From Verrucomicrobiaceae bacterium (GTDB lineage: Bacteria > Pseudomonadota > Gammaproteobacteria > Pseudomonadales > CAMLJR01), in contig JAQGNY010000040.1 of NCBI GenBank assembly GCA_028293825.1, positions 1 to 64,000 on the forward strand: 64,000 nucleotides of DNA, given 5' to 3'. Shown here in pieces: positions 46,822-56,735 of this stretch. The notes beneath the pieces were generated by a model. It ran no database searches. It saw nothing but the letters and a program-made list of their open reading frames with translations, and was not told the DNA's origin. The stretch's first letter is position 1. Each line of letters begins with the position of its first letter. The position numbers and the translations under genes were made by a program.

Positions 46822-48120
46822 CTATTCGCTGTCGTCGGCGGCGGTTTTTGCATTCTCGACATGCATGTCGAGTTCGAATAATTCGCGTGACCAGTTGATC
46901 ACTTCATTGCGGCCCATCGCGCTGGCGCGACGCATTTGGCTGCTGGGGCTGTGCAATAATTTATTGGTGAGGTTGCGCGCTAAACCGCTGAGAACGGCTT
47001 CGGGCAGATCGCCGCGCGCCAAAGCGCGTAAGGCTTTTTCGAGTTCCGCATCGCGCAATGTTTCGGCTTTACTGCGCAACGCTTTTACTGTCGACACCGC
47101 ATTCAACGAGCGCAGCTGCCGATAAAATTCTTCTACACCGGCGGCAATTATTTGATCGGCTTTACGCGCTTCTTGCTCGCGGTTTTTTAAACCTTCGTCG
47201 ACGATATCTTTTAAGTCATCGACCGTATACAGATAAATATCGTCGAGCTCGCCGACCTGTTCTTCGATATCGCGCGGCACCGCGAGATCGAGCATGAAAA
47301 TCGGTTTGTGTTTGCGCAACCGCAATGCGTGCTCGACCGCGCCTTTACCGAGAATCGGCAATTGACTCGCGGTCGACGAAATGACGATATCGGCCTTGGC
47401 TAATTGCTCGGGTATTTCCGACAGTAACACGGCTTCCGCGCCGAATTTTTCGGCGAGCTCATGCGCGCGTCCCAACGTGCGATTGGCAACGACAATCTCG
47501 CGCACGCCTTTATCGCTCAAATGACGCGCGACTAATTCAATCGTTTCGCCAGCGCCAATTAATAACGCGCGGGTGCGGCTGAGATCGGTAAAAATATGCT
47601 GCGTGAGATTAACTGCGGCGTACGCGACGGACACTGGATTTTCGCCAATCGCAGTATCGGTGCGCACGCGTTTGGCGATATTAAATACCTGCGGAAATAT
47701 GCGGCCGAGCTCGCTGGCGATGCTGCCCGAATGCGCGGCGACGGCGTACGCGGATTTCATCTGCCCGAGAATTTGCGGCTCGCCGAGAATCATTGAATCG
47801 AGTCCGCTCGCCACTTGCATCATGTGATGCAGCGCCTGCTGCTCACGAAACACGTACGAGCATTCGCGCAACTCATCGAGCGTCATGCTGTGGTAATTGC
47901 CGAGCCATTGCAGCAGGCGGTTATCGCCATCAAGCTCATCGCTGGCGACGGCAAAAATTTCGGTGCGATTGCACGTGGACAAAATTGCAATTTCATCGAC
48001 CTGCGCACTGACGAGCGCATCGGCCAGTGCTTCGTTCATCAGTTCGGGGGCGAAATTAACCCGCTCGCGGATCGCCAATGGCGCCGACTTGTGGTTGATT
48101 CCAATCACCAACAGACTCAT
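46822..48120 (-). CDS. hemA: Glutamyl-tRNA reductase
   Basis: This 432-residue NADPH enzyme makes glutamate-1-semialdehyde, the first step of tetrapyrrole synthesis by the C5 route. It begins [19 protein letters not shown] and has the catalytic Cys in [10 protein letters not shown] and the NADPH loop [13 protein letters not shown]. The start at 48120 fits the family; a longer frame upstream has no similarity. It is divergent from the TPR lipoprotein gene. Confidence 0.97.
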   Translation of the reverse strand: MSLLVIGINHKSAPLAIRERVNFAPELMNEALADALVSAQVDEIAILSTCNRTEIFAVASDELDGDNRLLQWLGNYHSMTLDELRECSYVFREQQALHHMMQVASGLDSMILGEPQILGQMKSAYAVAAHSGSIASELGRIFPQVFNIAKRVRTDTAIGENPVSVAYAAVNLTQHIFTDLSRTRALLIGAGETIELVARHLSDKGVREIVVANRTLGRAHELAEKFGAEAVLLSEIPEQLAKADIVISSTASQLPILGKGAVEHALRLRKHKPIFMLDLAVPRDIEEQVGELDDIYLYTVDDLKDIVDEGLKNREQEARKADQIIAAGVEEFYRQLRSLNAVSTVKALRSKAETLRDAELEKALRALARGDLPEAVLSGLARNLTNKLLHSPSSQMRRASAMGRNEVINWSRELFELDMHVENAKTAADDSE

Positions 48121-48254
48121 GCAGGGGTTTAGCTCAGCGGAAAAGCGCGTAATTCTAACAAGGTAGTTACGAAATGTGCATTTGCATACGCGCGGAGTCA
48201 ATTGCCAATCATGCTAGACTGGCCGCGTCCACCCTCCTTAAAGATTCTTGCTTG

Positions 48255-50018
48255 ATGACGAAACGCGTCGGGACATTTCCCACAGCCGTCGGCTTACTAT
48301 TGCTCGGCAGCTTTGCGCTCAGCGGATGCAATGTGCATCCCACTCAACATGCTCATCAGACGCCATCGTCCGCTGCGCCCGCAGAGGGCGAGCAACCACC
48401 GCCGCCCATCGTGGAAAAAACCCGCCCGTTCCCGCCCGAAAGTTTTTACGATCTGCTCGTGGCGGAATTCGCGCTGCGGCGCAGCGATTACGAACTCGCG
48501 CTCAGCAATTATGTGCAACAGGCGCACAGCACGTTAGACGCCGGCGTTATTGCACGGGCAACGCGACTCGCGCAATTTTTGAAAGCGGATCGCGCGGCGC
48601 TTGAGTCCGCGCAATTGTGGGTTTCGCAAGAGCCCGACGATATGGAGGCGCAATTCACGCTGGCCTCGCAATTGGCGAAAGCGCAGCGTCCGCTCGAAGC
48701 CATGCCGCCAATGGTGAAAGTGCTGGAAGCCGGCACTAAAGCCAATTTCGCCATGATCGCCGCCGCCGCATTGCAACAATCCGATGCGGTACAAACCGAT
48801 CTGCTCAATCAATTCAATGCGCTACTCGTCACCTACAAAGACAATGTCGAATTGATGACCGGCAAAGCGCTGTTGCTGCAGCAGCGCGGCGAGAGAACCG
48901 AAGCGCTCGCGCTGATTCGCAAAGTGCTCGACCAAGCGCCGGACGAAACGCACGCGATTATTATCGAAGCGAAATTGCTGGAAGATCTCGGCCGACAAGA
49001 CGAAGCATTCGCGCGTTTACGGCAGATGGTGGAAATAAATCCGGGCAATCGTCGCCTGCGCTTGCAATATGCGCGGCTGCTGATTCAAACCGATATTGAA
49101 AAGGCGCGTGAGCAATTCGCGATTCTGGTCGCGCAATCGCCGGGCGATGGCGACATGCTGTTATCGCTAGCACTGGTGAGTAAAGAAACCGGCGCGCTCG
49201 ACGACGCCGAACAGTATTTCCAAACCCTGCTGACGATGAATCAGCATGTGCAGGAAGCACATTTCTATCTCGGCCAGATTTACGAGCAGCGCGGCAATCG
49301 CGCTTCCGCGATTCAACACTACGAACAAATTCCACCCGGACCGGATTTCTTCCCGGCGCTGGGCCGCATTATCGAACTGCAGGTTTCCAGCGATAACGCC
49401 GCCGCGGCGCGTAAACATTTGCGCGGGCTGCGCGATCAATATCCGCAACACGCAGTGCGGTTTTATTTGATCGAAGCGGAATTACTGATGCAGACCAAGG
49501 CATATCAGGCCGGTTCCGATCTGATGACCGAAGCGCTGAAGCAATTTCCGCTGCAGCCGAATTTGCTCTACACGCGCTCAATGTTCAGCGAGCGCCGCCA
49601 CGATATTCCGCTGCTGGAAAAAGACCTGCGCGCGATCCTGAAAAAAGATCCGGGCAATGTCACCGCGCTGAATGCGCTCGGCTACGCGTTGGCGAATTTG
49701 ACCAGTCGCCATACCGAAGCCTATCCGCTAATCCGAAAAGCGCTCGACGAGAAACCGGACGATCCCGCCATCATGGACAGCATGGGCTGGGTCGAGTACA
49801 AACGCGGCAATTTGAGCGAAGCGCGCGAATGGCTGGAAAAGGCCTACGCGGCATTTCCCGATCCCGAAGTGGCGGCGCATCTGGGTGAAGTGTTGTGGCA
49901 CGACGGCAATGAAAAGCGCGCGCGCGAAGTCTGGCTGAAGGCGTTGCAAGAAAGCCCGGACAGCGAGCAAGTGCGCACCGCGCTCAAGCATTTCGCCCCC
50001 GATGCGTTAACGCCCTGA
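48255..50018 (+). CDS. Tetratricopeptide-repeat lipoprotein
   Basis: The 587-residue precursor has a lipoprotein signal with the lipobox LSGC (Cys25) followed by many tetratricopeptide repeats over residues about 70-580, ending with the clear copy AREWLEKAYAAFPDPEVAAHLGEVLW. It matches the protein encoded beside lolB in Pseudomonas (PA4667-like). A scaffolding role in the outer membrane is plausible but not established. It lies 5 bp before lolB and shares the divergent region with hemA. Confidence 0.9.
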   Translation: MTKRVGTFPTAVGLLLLGSFALSGCNVHPTQHAHQTPSSAAPAEGEQPPPPIVEKTRPFPPESFYDLLVAEFALRRSDYELALSNYVQQAHSTLDAGVIARATRLAQFLKADRAALESAQLWVSQEPDDMEAQFTLASQLAKAQRPLEAMPPMVKVLEAGTKANFAMIAAAALQQSDAVQTDLLNQFNALLVTYKDNVELMTGKALLLQQRGERTEALALIRKVLDQAPDETHAIIIEAKLLEDLGRQDEAFARLRQMVEINPGNRRLRLQYARLLIQTDIEKAREQFAILVAQSPGDGDMLLSLALVSKETGALDDAEQYFQTLLTMNQHVQEAHFYLGQIYEQRGNRASAIQHYEQIPPGPDFFPALGRIIELQVSSDNAAAARKHLRGLRDQYPQHAVRFYLIEAELLMQTKAYQAGSDLMTEALKQFPLQPNLLYTRSMFSERRHDIPLLEKDLRAILKKDPGNVTALNALGYALANLTSRHTEAYPLIRKALDEKPDDPAIMDSMGWVEYKRGNLSEAREWLEKAYAAFPDPEVAAHLGEVLWHDGNEKRAREVWLKALQESPDSEQVRTALKHFAPDALTP

Positions 50019-50023
50019 AAGCA

Positions 50024-50617
50024 ATGAAGACAGCGCGAACAATTGGCCAGCGGCTGCTCACACTGAGTATGGCGATATTGCTTGCGGCATGCGGCACCAC
50101 CGGCATCCGCCCCGGCACCGACGACCATGAACGCTGGCAGCTCAGCGGCAAAATCGGTTTGCGCGGCCCGCAGCTGGCCGAGAGTGCTTACATAAACTGG
50201 CGCCAGTGCGGTAATAACTACGACGTGCGCATTTCCGGCCCGCTCGGCCAAACCGTGGCACGCATCGATGGCTCCGGCGAGCAACTGAGCATCTGGTTCG
50301 AAGGAAAAGAGCCGGTCGTAAGCGCCGATCCCGAAGCACTGATGCAGCAACAACTCGGCTGGTCGGTGCCGTTGCGCGCGCTGCGCTACTGGGTTCGTGC
50401 CGAAGCTGTGCCCGGCTCACCAGCGCAAATGTCTGGACCAGCCCATCAACCTGAATCGCTGCAACAACTGGGCTGGCAAGTGGCTTATCTCGGCTATCAC
50501 CAAAATGGCGCGACCATACTGCCGGCGAAGCTGCGCGTAAGCGGGCAACAAGATTTGCAGGCAACGCTCATCATCAACGAATGGCTGCTCAGCGATGCGG
50601 TCACCGGCTGCCCCTGA
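50024..50617 (+). CDS. lolB: Outer-membrane lipoprotein LolB
   Basis: This 197-residue precursor has a signal ending in LLAAC (Cys23) and then the LolB domain, starting [21 protein letters not shown]. LolB receives lipoproteins from LolA and places them in the outer membrane. It is packed between the TPR gene and ispE, with 5-bp gaps, as in other gammaproteobacteria. Confidence 0.94.
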   Translation: MKTARTIGQRLLTLSMAILLAACGTTGIRPGTDDHERWQLSGKIGLRGPQLAESAYINWRQCGNNYDVRISGPLGQTVARIDGSGEQLSIWFEGKEPVVSADPEALMQQQLGWSVPLRALRYWVRAEAVPGSPAQMSGPAHQPESLQQLGWQVAYLGYHQNGATILPAKLRVSGQQDLQATLIINEWLLSDAVTGCP

Positions 50618-50622
50618 TCGCC

Positions 50623-51459
50623 ATGTTGACGCTGCTCTCGCCTGCCAAACTCAATCTATTTCTGCATATCACCGGCCGCCGCGCGGATGGCTATCACGAG
50701 CTGCAAACGCTGTTTCAACTGCTCGATTATGGCGACACACTGCATTTTGTTGAGAGCGATACGCTTACGCTAAACCCGCAAATTCCCGGAGTGGCGGCCG
50801 CTGACAATCTAATTCTTCGCGCCGCGCGCCTTTTGCAAGCCACAACCGGCTGTAACAAAGGCGCAGCCATCACGCTGGAAAAACGTCTGCCGCTGGGCGG
50901 GGGCATTGGTGGCGGCAGCTCGAATGCGGCGACGACGCTACTCGCGCTCAATGCCTTGTGGGACTTGCGATTATCGCTCGATGAGCTGGCAGCGCTGGGG
51001 TTGCAGCTCGGTGCCGACGTGCCAGTATTCGTTCGCGGCCGCACTGCCTGGGCCGAGGGTGTCGGCGAAAGTCTCGACGCTGTCACCGTACCGCCGCGTA
51101 ACTACCTGATTTTAGTGCCGCCCTGCCTGGTTTCGACGGCACTGATTTTTTCTCAGCAATCGTTGACACGTAATTCGAGTGCCATCACAATAGCCGCCTT
51201 TCTGCGGGAGGGTGGCCGCAACGACTGCGAACCAGTGGTCCGTTCACTCTACCCTGAGGTTGCTTTTGCGCTTGATTGGCTGAGTAATTTCGCTCCCGCG
51301 CGAATGACAGGCACAGGTGCCTGTGTATTCGCAAGCTTCACCGAACGCGCGGCAGCTGAATCAGTTTTGCTGCAGCGGCCTGAAGGCTACCAGGGCTTCG
51401 TGGCGCAAGGTGTAAGCGTGTCGCCCGTGCATACCGCGCTCGGTTTAGCGACAGCTTGA
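50623..51459 (+). CDS. ispE: 4-diphosphocytidyl-2-C-methyl-D-erythritol kinase
   Basis: The 278-residue GHMP kinase of the MEP isoprenoid pathway starts [27 protein letters not shown], with the catalytic Lys in PAKLNLFL and the ATP loop [15 protein letters not shown]. Starts upstream of 50623 lie inside lolB and are rejected. It is followed 16 bp later by tRNA-Gln. Confidence 0.96.
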   Translation: MLTLLSPAKLNLFLHITGRRADGYHELQTLFQLLDYGDTLHFVESDTLTLNPQIPGVAAADNLILRAARLLQATTGCNKGAAITLEKRLPLGGGIGGGSSNAATTLLALNALWDLRLSLDELAALGLQLGADVPVFVRGRTAWAEGVGESLDAVTVPPRNYLILVPPCLVSTALIFSQQSLTRNSSAITIAAFLREGGRNDCEPVVRSLYPEVAFALDWLSNFAPARMTGTGACVFASFTERAAAESVLLQRPEGYQGFVAQGVSVSPVHTALGLATA

Positions 51460-51475
51460 GTTAAGAGTTAACTAC

Positions 51476-51550
51476 AGGGGTATCGCCAAGCGGTAAGGCA
51501 GCGGGTTTTGATCCCGCCATTCGGTGGTTCGAATCCATCTACCCCTGCCA
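51476..51550 (+). tRNA. tRNA-Gln (anticodon UUG)
   Basis: The 75-base gene folds into a full cloverleaf: acceptor AGGGGTA / TACCCCT, anticodon stem GCGGG / CCCGC with loop TTTTGAT giving UUG at 51508-51510, T-arm GGTTCGAATCC, and an encoded CCA. Location between ispE and prs is the common one. The D-loop contains GCGGTAAGGC. Confidence 0.97.
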
Positions 51551-51648
51551 TATTTCACGTATCCGACCATTCGGGTGCGTATTCCGGCAGTTCGTATCCA
51601 CCTGCAGCCAGCCCCCACACAGGCCTGCTCATCACAGGAAAGCCCGCC

Positions 51649-52593
51649 GTGTCCAGAATGATGGTTTTCTCCGGCAATGCGAATCCCGAGTTGGCTCGCA
51701 AAGTGGTCGAACGCCTGCACATCCCGCTCGGCGATGCCACCGTCAGCTGTTTTTCCGACGGCGAAATCATGGTCGAAATCAACGAGAACGTGCGCGGCGC
51801 CGATATTTTCGTGCTGCAATCCACCTGCGCACCGACCAACGACAACCTGATGGAACTGGTGTTCATGGTCGACGCGCTGCGGCGCAGCTCGGCTGGCCGG
51901 ATTACTGCCGTCGTTCCGTACTTCGGCTATTCGCGCCAAGATCGCCGCGTGCGCTCGGCACGAGTGCCAATCAGCGCGCGCGTTGCCGCCGACATGATCA
52001 CCAGCGTGGGTGTCGACCGCGTCCTGACGGTCGATCTGCACGCCGAACAAATTCAAGGCTTCTTCGACGTACCGGTCGATAACGTTTACGGCTCTCCGGT
52101 ACTGCTCGACGATATCGAACGCCAGCACTACGAAAACCTGATGGTGGTATCGCCTGATATCGGCGGTGTGGTACGCGCCCGCGCCGTCGCCAAACAATTG
52201 GACGACGCTGATCTTGCCATCATCGACAAACGCCGACCCGCTGCCAATGTCGCGCAGGTGATGCATATCATCGGCGAAGTGAAAGACCGCACCTGTATTC
52301 TGGTCGACGACATGGTCGACACCGCTGGCACGCTATGCAAAGCGGCACAGGCATTGAAAGAACACGGCGCCAAACGAGTGGTCGCCTATTGCACCCATGC
52401 CGTGCTGTCCGGCAATGCCATCAGCAATATCGTTGAATCCGAACTCGACGAACTGATTGTCACTAACACGATCCCGCTGACTGAAGCGGCGCGAGCCTGC
52501 TCGCGCATTCGTCAGCTCGATATCGCCAATTTGCTGGCCGAGGCCATGCGCCGCGTCAGCAATGAAGAATCGATCAGCGCGATGTTTCGCTGA
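51649..52593 (+). CDS. prs: Ribose-phosphate pyrophosphokinase (PRPP synthetase)
   Basis: This 314-residue enzyme makes PRPP for nucleotides, histidine and tryptophan. It has [16 protein letters not shown] and the PRPP loop [12 protein letters not shown], and the family ending [12 protein letters not shown]. The start is the GTG at 51649, 9 bases after CAGGAAA; the frame is open upstream through the tRNA but that is coincidental. Confidence 0.97.
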   Translation: MSRMMVFSGNANPELARKVVERLHIPLGDATVSCFSDGEIMVEINENVRGADIFVLQSTCAPTNDNLMELVFMVDALRRSSAGRITAVVPYFGYSRQDRRVRSARVPISARVAADMITSVGVDRVLTVDLHAEQIQGFFDVPVDNVYGSPVLLDDIERQHYENLMVVSPDIGGVVRARAVAKQLDDADLAIIDKRRPAANVAQVMHIIGEVKDRTCILVDDMVDTAGTLCKAAQALKEHGAKRVVAYCTHAVLSGNAISNIVESELDELIVTNTIPLTEAARACSRIRQLDIANLLAEAMRRVSNEESISAMFR

Positions 52594-52681
52594 GCAACGA
52601 TTCGGTAAATACGATTTCATCAACAGCAGCGCCCGACCGGTCGCAGGTTTGGCGGTGTTTTAATCACCTAGGAGCAACACC

Positions 52682-53314
52682 ATGGCAACTAACTTCACAC
52701 TGACAGCTAAGGTCAGAACCGATGCAGGGAAAGGTGCGAGCCGCCGCCTGCGTCGTCTGGCCAGCGAACTGCCGGCGATCATTTACGGTGGCACTAAAGC
52801 CCCGCAAAACATCAGCGTGCTACAAAAAGATCTGCACAAAGCGCTCGAAGACGAAGCGTTTTACTCGCACATCATCACGCTGACTGTCGACGGCACCGCT
52901 GAGAAAGTCGTATTGAAAGCACTGCAACGCCATCCGGCCAAACCGGTATTGCTGCACGCTGACTTCCAACGCATCGACGACACGCACACGATTACGCTGC
53001 GCGTACCGTTGCACTTCATCAACCAGGAAAAATGCGTCGGCGTGCGTCTCGAAGGCGGCGTTATTTCTCACTCGATCTCCGAAATCGAAGTGCGCTGCTT
53101 ACCGCAGAACCTGCCGGAGTTCATCGAAGTCGACTTGGCTGACGTTCACGTTGGCGAGATTCTGCACATCTCCCAATTGAATCTGCCCGCCAACGTGGAA
53201 AGCGTCGAGCTGTCGCACGGCGCTGCCCATGATCATGCGGTTGTGAGCGTGGCCTTGCCGCGCGGCGCTTCCGGTGACGACGTAGAAGAAGAGAAGAAAG
53301 AAGAAGGCAAATAA
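52682..53314 (+). CDS. rplY: Ribosomal protein bL25 (Ctc form)
   Basis: The 210-residue protein has the N-terminal L25 5S-rRNA-binding domain (about 1-95) and the extra Ctc/TL5 C-terminal beta domain, ending in an acidic, Glu/Lys-rich tail. The ATG at 52682 follows CCTAGGAGCAACACC, an exact ribosome site. It sits between prs and pth as in related genomes. Confidence 0.96.
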   Translation: MATNFTLTAKVRTDAGKGASRRLRRLASELPAIIYGGTKAPQNISVLQKDLHKALEDEAFYSHIITLTVDGTAEKVVLKALQRHPAKPVLLHADFQRIDDTHTITLRVPLHFINQEKCVGVRLEGGVISHSISEIEVRCLPQNLPEFIEVDLADVHVGEILHISQLNLPANVESVELSHGAAHDHAVVSVALPRGASGDDVEEEKKEEGK

Positions 53315-53370
53315 GCTTTTTTACTTTTCTTTAGTACAGCAAGCTTCTCTGGTAATGACAGGTTTCACTT

Positions 53371-53961
53371 GTGAGCGCAATTCAACTGATCGTCGGCCTG
53401 GGCAATCCGGGCCGCGAATACGAAGAAACCCGCCACAATGCTGGAGCCTGGTTCGTCGAGCAGTTGGCCCGCACCCATCGCGGCGCGCTGCAAAGCGAAA
53501 GCAAGTTTTCTGGACTGACCGGCCGCATTCAGCTCGCCGGTCAGGACCTCAAATTATTAATCCCCACCACATTTATGAATCTGAGCGGCCAAGCCATAGC
53601 GGCGCTCGCGACATTTTTTAAAATCCCCATCGATGCGATATTGATTGCGCACGACGAACTCGATATTCCGGTCGGCGAGGCGCGCTTTAAACAAGGCGGC
53701 GGCCACGGCGGTCACAATGGTCTGCGCGATACCATTAGCAAACTCGGCAACCAAAATAATTTTCATCGCCTGCGCATCGGCATCGGCCATCCCGGCAGCG
53801 CCGACAAAGTGGTCGGCTATGTTTTGGACAAACCGTCGGGCGACGAGCGCATCAGCATTGATCGCGCACTCGATGCCGCCGCCGCCGCACTGCCGCTTGC
53901 AATCAGCGGACAATGGGCGCGCGCGATGACTCAACTTCACGCTTTCAAAGTAGAGAATTGA
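53371..53961 (+). CDS. pth: Peptidyl-tRNA hydrolase
   Basis: This 196-residue enzyme recycles peptidyl-tRNA. Active-site residues are Asn12, His22 in YEETRHNAG and the Asp in [10 protein letters not shown]. The start is a GTG (53371) with AGG 8 bases upstream. It lies one base before the ychF ATG region, so the two are tightly linked. Confidence 0.96.
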   Translation: MSAIQLIVGLGNPGREYEETRHNAGAWFVEQLARTHRGALQSESKFSGLTGRIQLAGQDLKLLIPTTFMNLSGQAIAALATFFKIPIDAILIAHDELDIPVGEARFKQGGGHGGHNGLRDTISKLGNQNNFHRLRIGIGHPGSADKVVGYVLDKPSGDERISIDRALDAAAAALPLAISGQWARAMTQLHAFKVEN

Positions 53962-53962
53962 T

Positions 53963-55054
53963 ATGGGCTTTAACTGCGGCATCGTCGGTCTACCCAACGT
54001 CGGCAAATCCACGCTGTTCAATGCGCTGACCAAAGCCGGTATCGCGGCGGAGAATTTCCCGTTCTGCACGATCGAGCCGAACTCCGGCATCGTGCCAATG
54101 CCCGATCCGCGCCTGGGTGAACTGGCCGCGATCGTCAGCCCGGAGCGCGTCGTGCCGACCACTATGGAATTCATCGACATCGCCGGCATTGTCGCCGGTG
54201 CGTCGAAAGGCGAAGGCCTCGGCAATAAATTTCTCGCCAATATTCGCGAGACCGATGCGATTGCTCACGTGGTGCGCTGCTTCGAGGACGATAACATCAT
54301 CCATGTCGCCAACGTCGTGAACCCGACCAACGACATCGAAATCATCAATATGGAACTGGCGCTGTCGGATCTCGACAGCGTCGACAAGCAATTGCTGAAG
54401 GCGGTCAAATTGGCACGCGGTGGCGACAAAGACGCGCTGGCGCTGAAAACCGTGCTGGAAAAAATTCATCCGCACCTGAGCGAAGGTCTGCCGGTGCGCT
54501 CGCTAAAATTGAGCAGCGATGAGCTCGCCGCACTGAAGCCGCTCAATCTACTCACCACCAAACCGACCATGTATATCGCCAACGTTGCCGAGGACGGCTT
54601 CGAGAACAACCCCCATCTCGATACCGTCAGACAGATCGCAGCGACGGAAAATGCCGTGGTGGTGCCGATCTGCAACAAGCTCGAAGCGGAGATTGCCGAG
54701 CTTGAAGACGATGAGAAAATCGAATTTCTGACCGAACTCGGCATGAGCGAACCCGGTCTCGATCGCGTGATCCGCGCCGGTTATGGCTTACTCGGCCTGC
54801 AGACCTACTTCACCGCCGGCGTCAAAGAAGTACGCGCCTGGACTGTTCGCGTCGGCGCTACCGCCCCGCAAGCGGCCGGCGTCATTCATACCGATTTCGA
54901 GAAAGGCTTTATCCGCGCCGAAGTCATCGCCTATGCGGATTTCATCGCCAACAAAGGTGAGCAAGGCGCGAAAGACGCCGGCAAATGGCGATTGGAAGGC
55001 AAGGATTACATCGTCCAGGACGGCGATGTGGTGCATTTTCGCTTTAACGTCTAG
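53963..55054 (+). CDS. ychF: Obg-family ATPase YchF
   Basis: The 363-residue protein has the P-loop [12 protein letters not shown], the switch II region [17 protein letters not shown] and NKLE in place of NKxD, which explains the ATP preference of this family. The C-terminal TGS domain is about residues 278-361. YchF is linked to redox-stress response and ribosome function. It follows pth by one base. Confidence 0.97.
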   Translation: MGFNCGIVGLPNVGKSTLFNALTKAGIAAENFPFCTIEPNSGIVPMPDPRLGELAAIVSPERVVPTTMEFIDIAGIVAGASKGEGLGNKFLANIRETDAIAHVVRCFEDDNIIHVANVVNPTNDIEIINMELALSDLDSVDKQLLKAVKLARGGDKDALALKTVLEKIHPHLSEGLPVRSLKLSSDELAALKPLNLLTTKPTMYIANVAEDGFENNPHLDTVRQIAATENAVVVPICNKLEAEIAELEDDEKIEFLTELGMSEPGLDRVIRAGYGLLGLQTYFTAGVKEVRAWTVRVGATAPQAAGVIHTDFEKGFIRAEVIAYADFIANKGEQGAKDAGKWRLEGKDYIVQDGDVVHFRFNV

Positions 55055-55096
55055 CAGACAGAGTGGCGCGCACCAGGCTGAGTGCGCACCGCCAGC

Positions 55097-55459
55097 TCAT
55101 GGCTGCTTGAGTGGATTGCAGTTCTTGATAATCACGCGGCCTTGCAGCAAATCGCCGCGCGAGTATTCGCGAAACTCGCAGGTGTTGCTTACCGGATCGT
55201 AATTCTCCACCCACAAATTATCGTCCTTCCAGGTCACGCCGATATGGTGCTGCCCTTGCGGCACATCGATGCTCATCACGCCGCCAAAACGCTTCACGAA
55301 TATTTGTTGAAAGTGAAAGTAGTACGCCGTCAATCCGACTAAAAAAATCAGTGCCGCTGCGATCAACGCCACGCCCCATTTGCGCATGACGAAGCCAAAT
55401 ACCCACAGCGCCCCCAACATAAGCGCGGCAACCAAAAACCAATATAAGTACGTCACCAT
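55097..55459 (-). CDS. Small membrane protein of unknown function
   Basis: The 120-residue protein has two membrane helices (about 5-25 and 29-50) and a soluble domain with two cysteines, CEFRE and KNCNPL. I do not recognise the family. The ATG at 55459 is chosen because the six preceding codons add nothing. It is convergent with ychF. Confidence 0.7.
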   Translation of the reverse strand: MVTYLYWFLVAALMLGALWVFGFVMRKWGVALIAAALIFLVGLTAYYFHFQQIFVKRFGGVMSIDVPQGQHHIGVTWKDDNLWVENYDPVSNTCEFREYSRGDLLQGRVIIKNCNPLKQP

Positions 55460-55579
55460 TTTAATGCCCCACCCCAACGCAAAAGGCTATTGTCACCACG
55501 CGGTAATTTTTGCGCCAGGTAATTATTTTATGCTTAGCGCCGATCTATAAGATGGCCAAGAGACACGACTGGAACCCCC

Positions 55580-56500
55580 ATGATTCCTACTGAACGCAAC
55601 TGGTCGCGCGGCTTACTACTGTCCTTTGTCACCGCCGCGCTGTGGGGCGGAATGCCATTGGTTCTGAAAGGACTAGTGGATTATCTCGATCCGCTCACGG
55701 CCACCAGCTATCGCTATTTTCTCTGCCTGCTGGGCAATGTCGCTTATGTGCTGATCTTGCGCAATTCAAGCTGGAAGCATCTGCGCAATCGGCGCGTGCT
55801 GGCCCTGGTCGCCATTTGTATCGCCGGCATGCTGATCAACAACATCCTCTTTTTATACGGACTAAGGCTTACCGGCCCCGGCGCGTCGCAGGTTATCAGC
55901 CAGCTCGGGCCGGTGATGTTACTGCTCGGCAGCGTGCTTATTTTTCGCGAAGCGTTCAGTTCCCGGCAGTGGTTGGGTGCTGCGCTTGTCGTTACCGGTC
56001 TGGTTTTATTTTTCCACAACCGGCTGACCGCACTGCACGATCTCGACGGTTACGGCACGGGCATGTTGATTCTGATGATCGCGCCGGTGTTCTGGGCGGC
56101 ATATGGGCTCGCGCAGAAGAAGATGACGGGGCTACTCGGGCCGCAGCAGGTGCTGGTCATGATTTACGGAGCGGGAACGCTGCTGTTATTGCCGATAGCG
56201 TCGCTACCGGCGATTGCCGCAATGAACATTAATGGTCATCTATTTGCGCTGGGCGGCATGGTCGTAACGGTGGTGAGTTACGGGACCTTCAACGGTGCGC
56301 TCGCGCAGTGGGAGGCATCGCGTGTCAGCGCCATCTTAACGCTGACGCCGCTGTTCACATTGCTAATCACTCGAGTAGCTGCGTTCGCTCGGCCCGACTT
56401 ATTTGTCTACGAGCACAACGATGCGCTGAGCTGGCTGGGTGCTGGCGTTGTCGTTCTGGGGTCATTGTGCGTTGCAGTGCCGCGCTATCGGCGGCGGTGA
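55580..56500 (+). CDS. DMT-superfamily transporter (EamA-like)
   Basis: This 306-residue protein has ten membrane helices in two EamA repeats, the usual layout of the drug/metabolite transporters. The first helix contains TAALWGGMPLVLKGLVDYL. Substrate is unknown; RhaT-like and amino-acid exporter relatives exist. It is followed 60 bp later by a tRNA gene. Confidence 0.9.
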   Translation: MIPTERNWSRGLLLSFVTAALWGGMPLVLKGLVDYLDPLTATSYRYFLCLLGNVAYVLILRNSSWKHLRNRRVLALVAICIAGMLINNILFLYGLRLTGPGASQVISQLGPVMLLLGSVLIFREAFSSRQWLGAALVVTGLVLFFHNRLTALHDLDGYGTGMLILMIAPVFWAAYGLAQKKMTGLLGPQQVLVMIYGAGTLLLLPIASLPAIAAMNINGHLFALGGMVVTVVSYGTFNGALAQWEASRVSAILTLTPLFTLLITRVAAFARPDLFVYEHNDALSWLGAGVVVLGSLCVAVPRYRRR

Positions 56501-56560
56501 ATAATCTTGACAGTGCACGCCCCAATCGGGACAATGCGCGCCTCGTAAAACACCTCCCTT

Positions 56561-56637
56561 GGCAAGGTAGCTCAGCTGGTTAGAGCACAGCACTCATAAT
56601 GCTGGGGTCGCGGGTTCGAGTCCCGCCCTTGCTACCA
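56561..56637 (+). tRNA. tRNA-Met (anticodon CAU, elongator type)
   Basis: The 77-base gene forms a full cloverleaf with acceptor GGCAAGG / CCTTGCT, anticodon stem CAGCA / TGCTG, loop CTCATAA with CAU at 56595-56597, T-arm GGGTTCGAGTCCC and an encoded CCA. The first pair is G-U/G-T rather than the mismatch typical of initiator tRNA, and the anticodon stem lacks its three G-C pairs, so it is the elongator. Confidence 0.94.
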
Positions 56638-56735
56638 AATTCGAAATACCTTTGGCTTGCGCACCCCAGTTGTGCTTTGTTTATCCAACTGTTCGGTGGA
56701 AAAAGACGCGCCAGACAGCGCGCCTTGGCACGCCA

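Noticed and set aside
51508-51648. Upstream extension of prs through tRNA-Gln
   Set aside because: The frame is open by chance; the GTG at 51649 has a ribosome site and gives the normal PRPP synthetase length.
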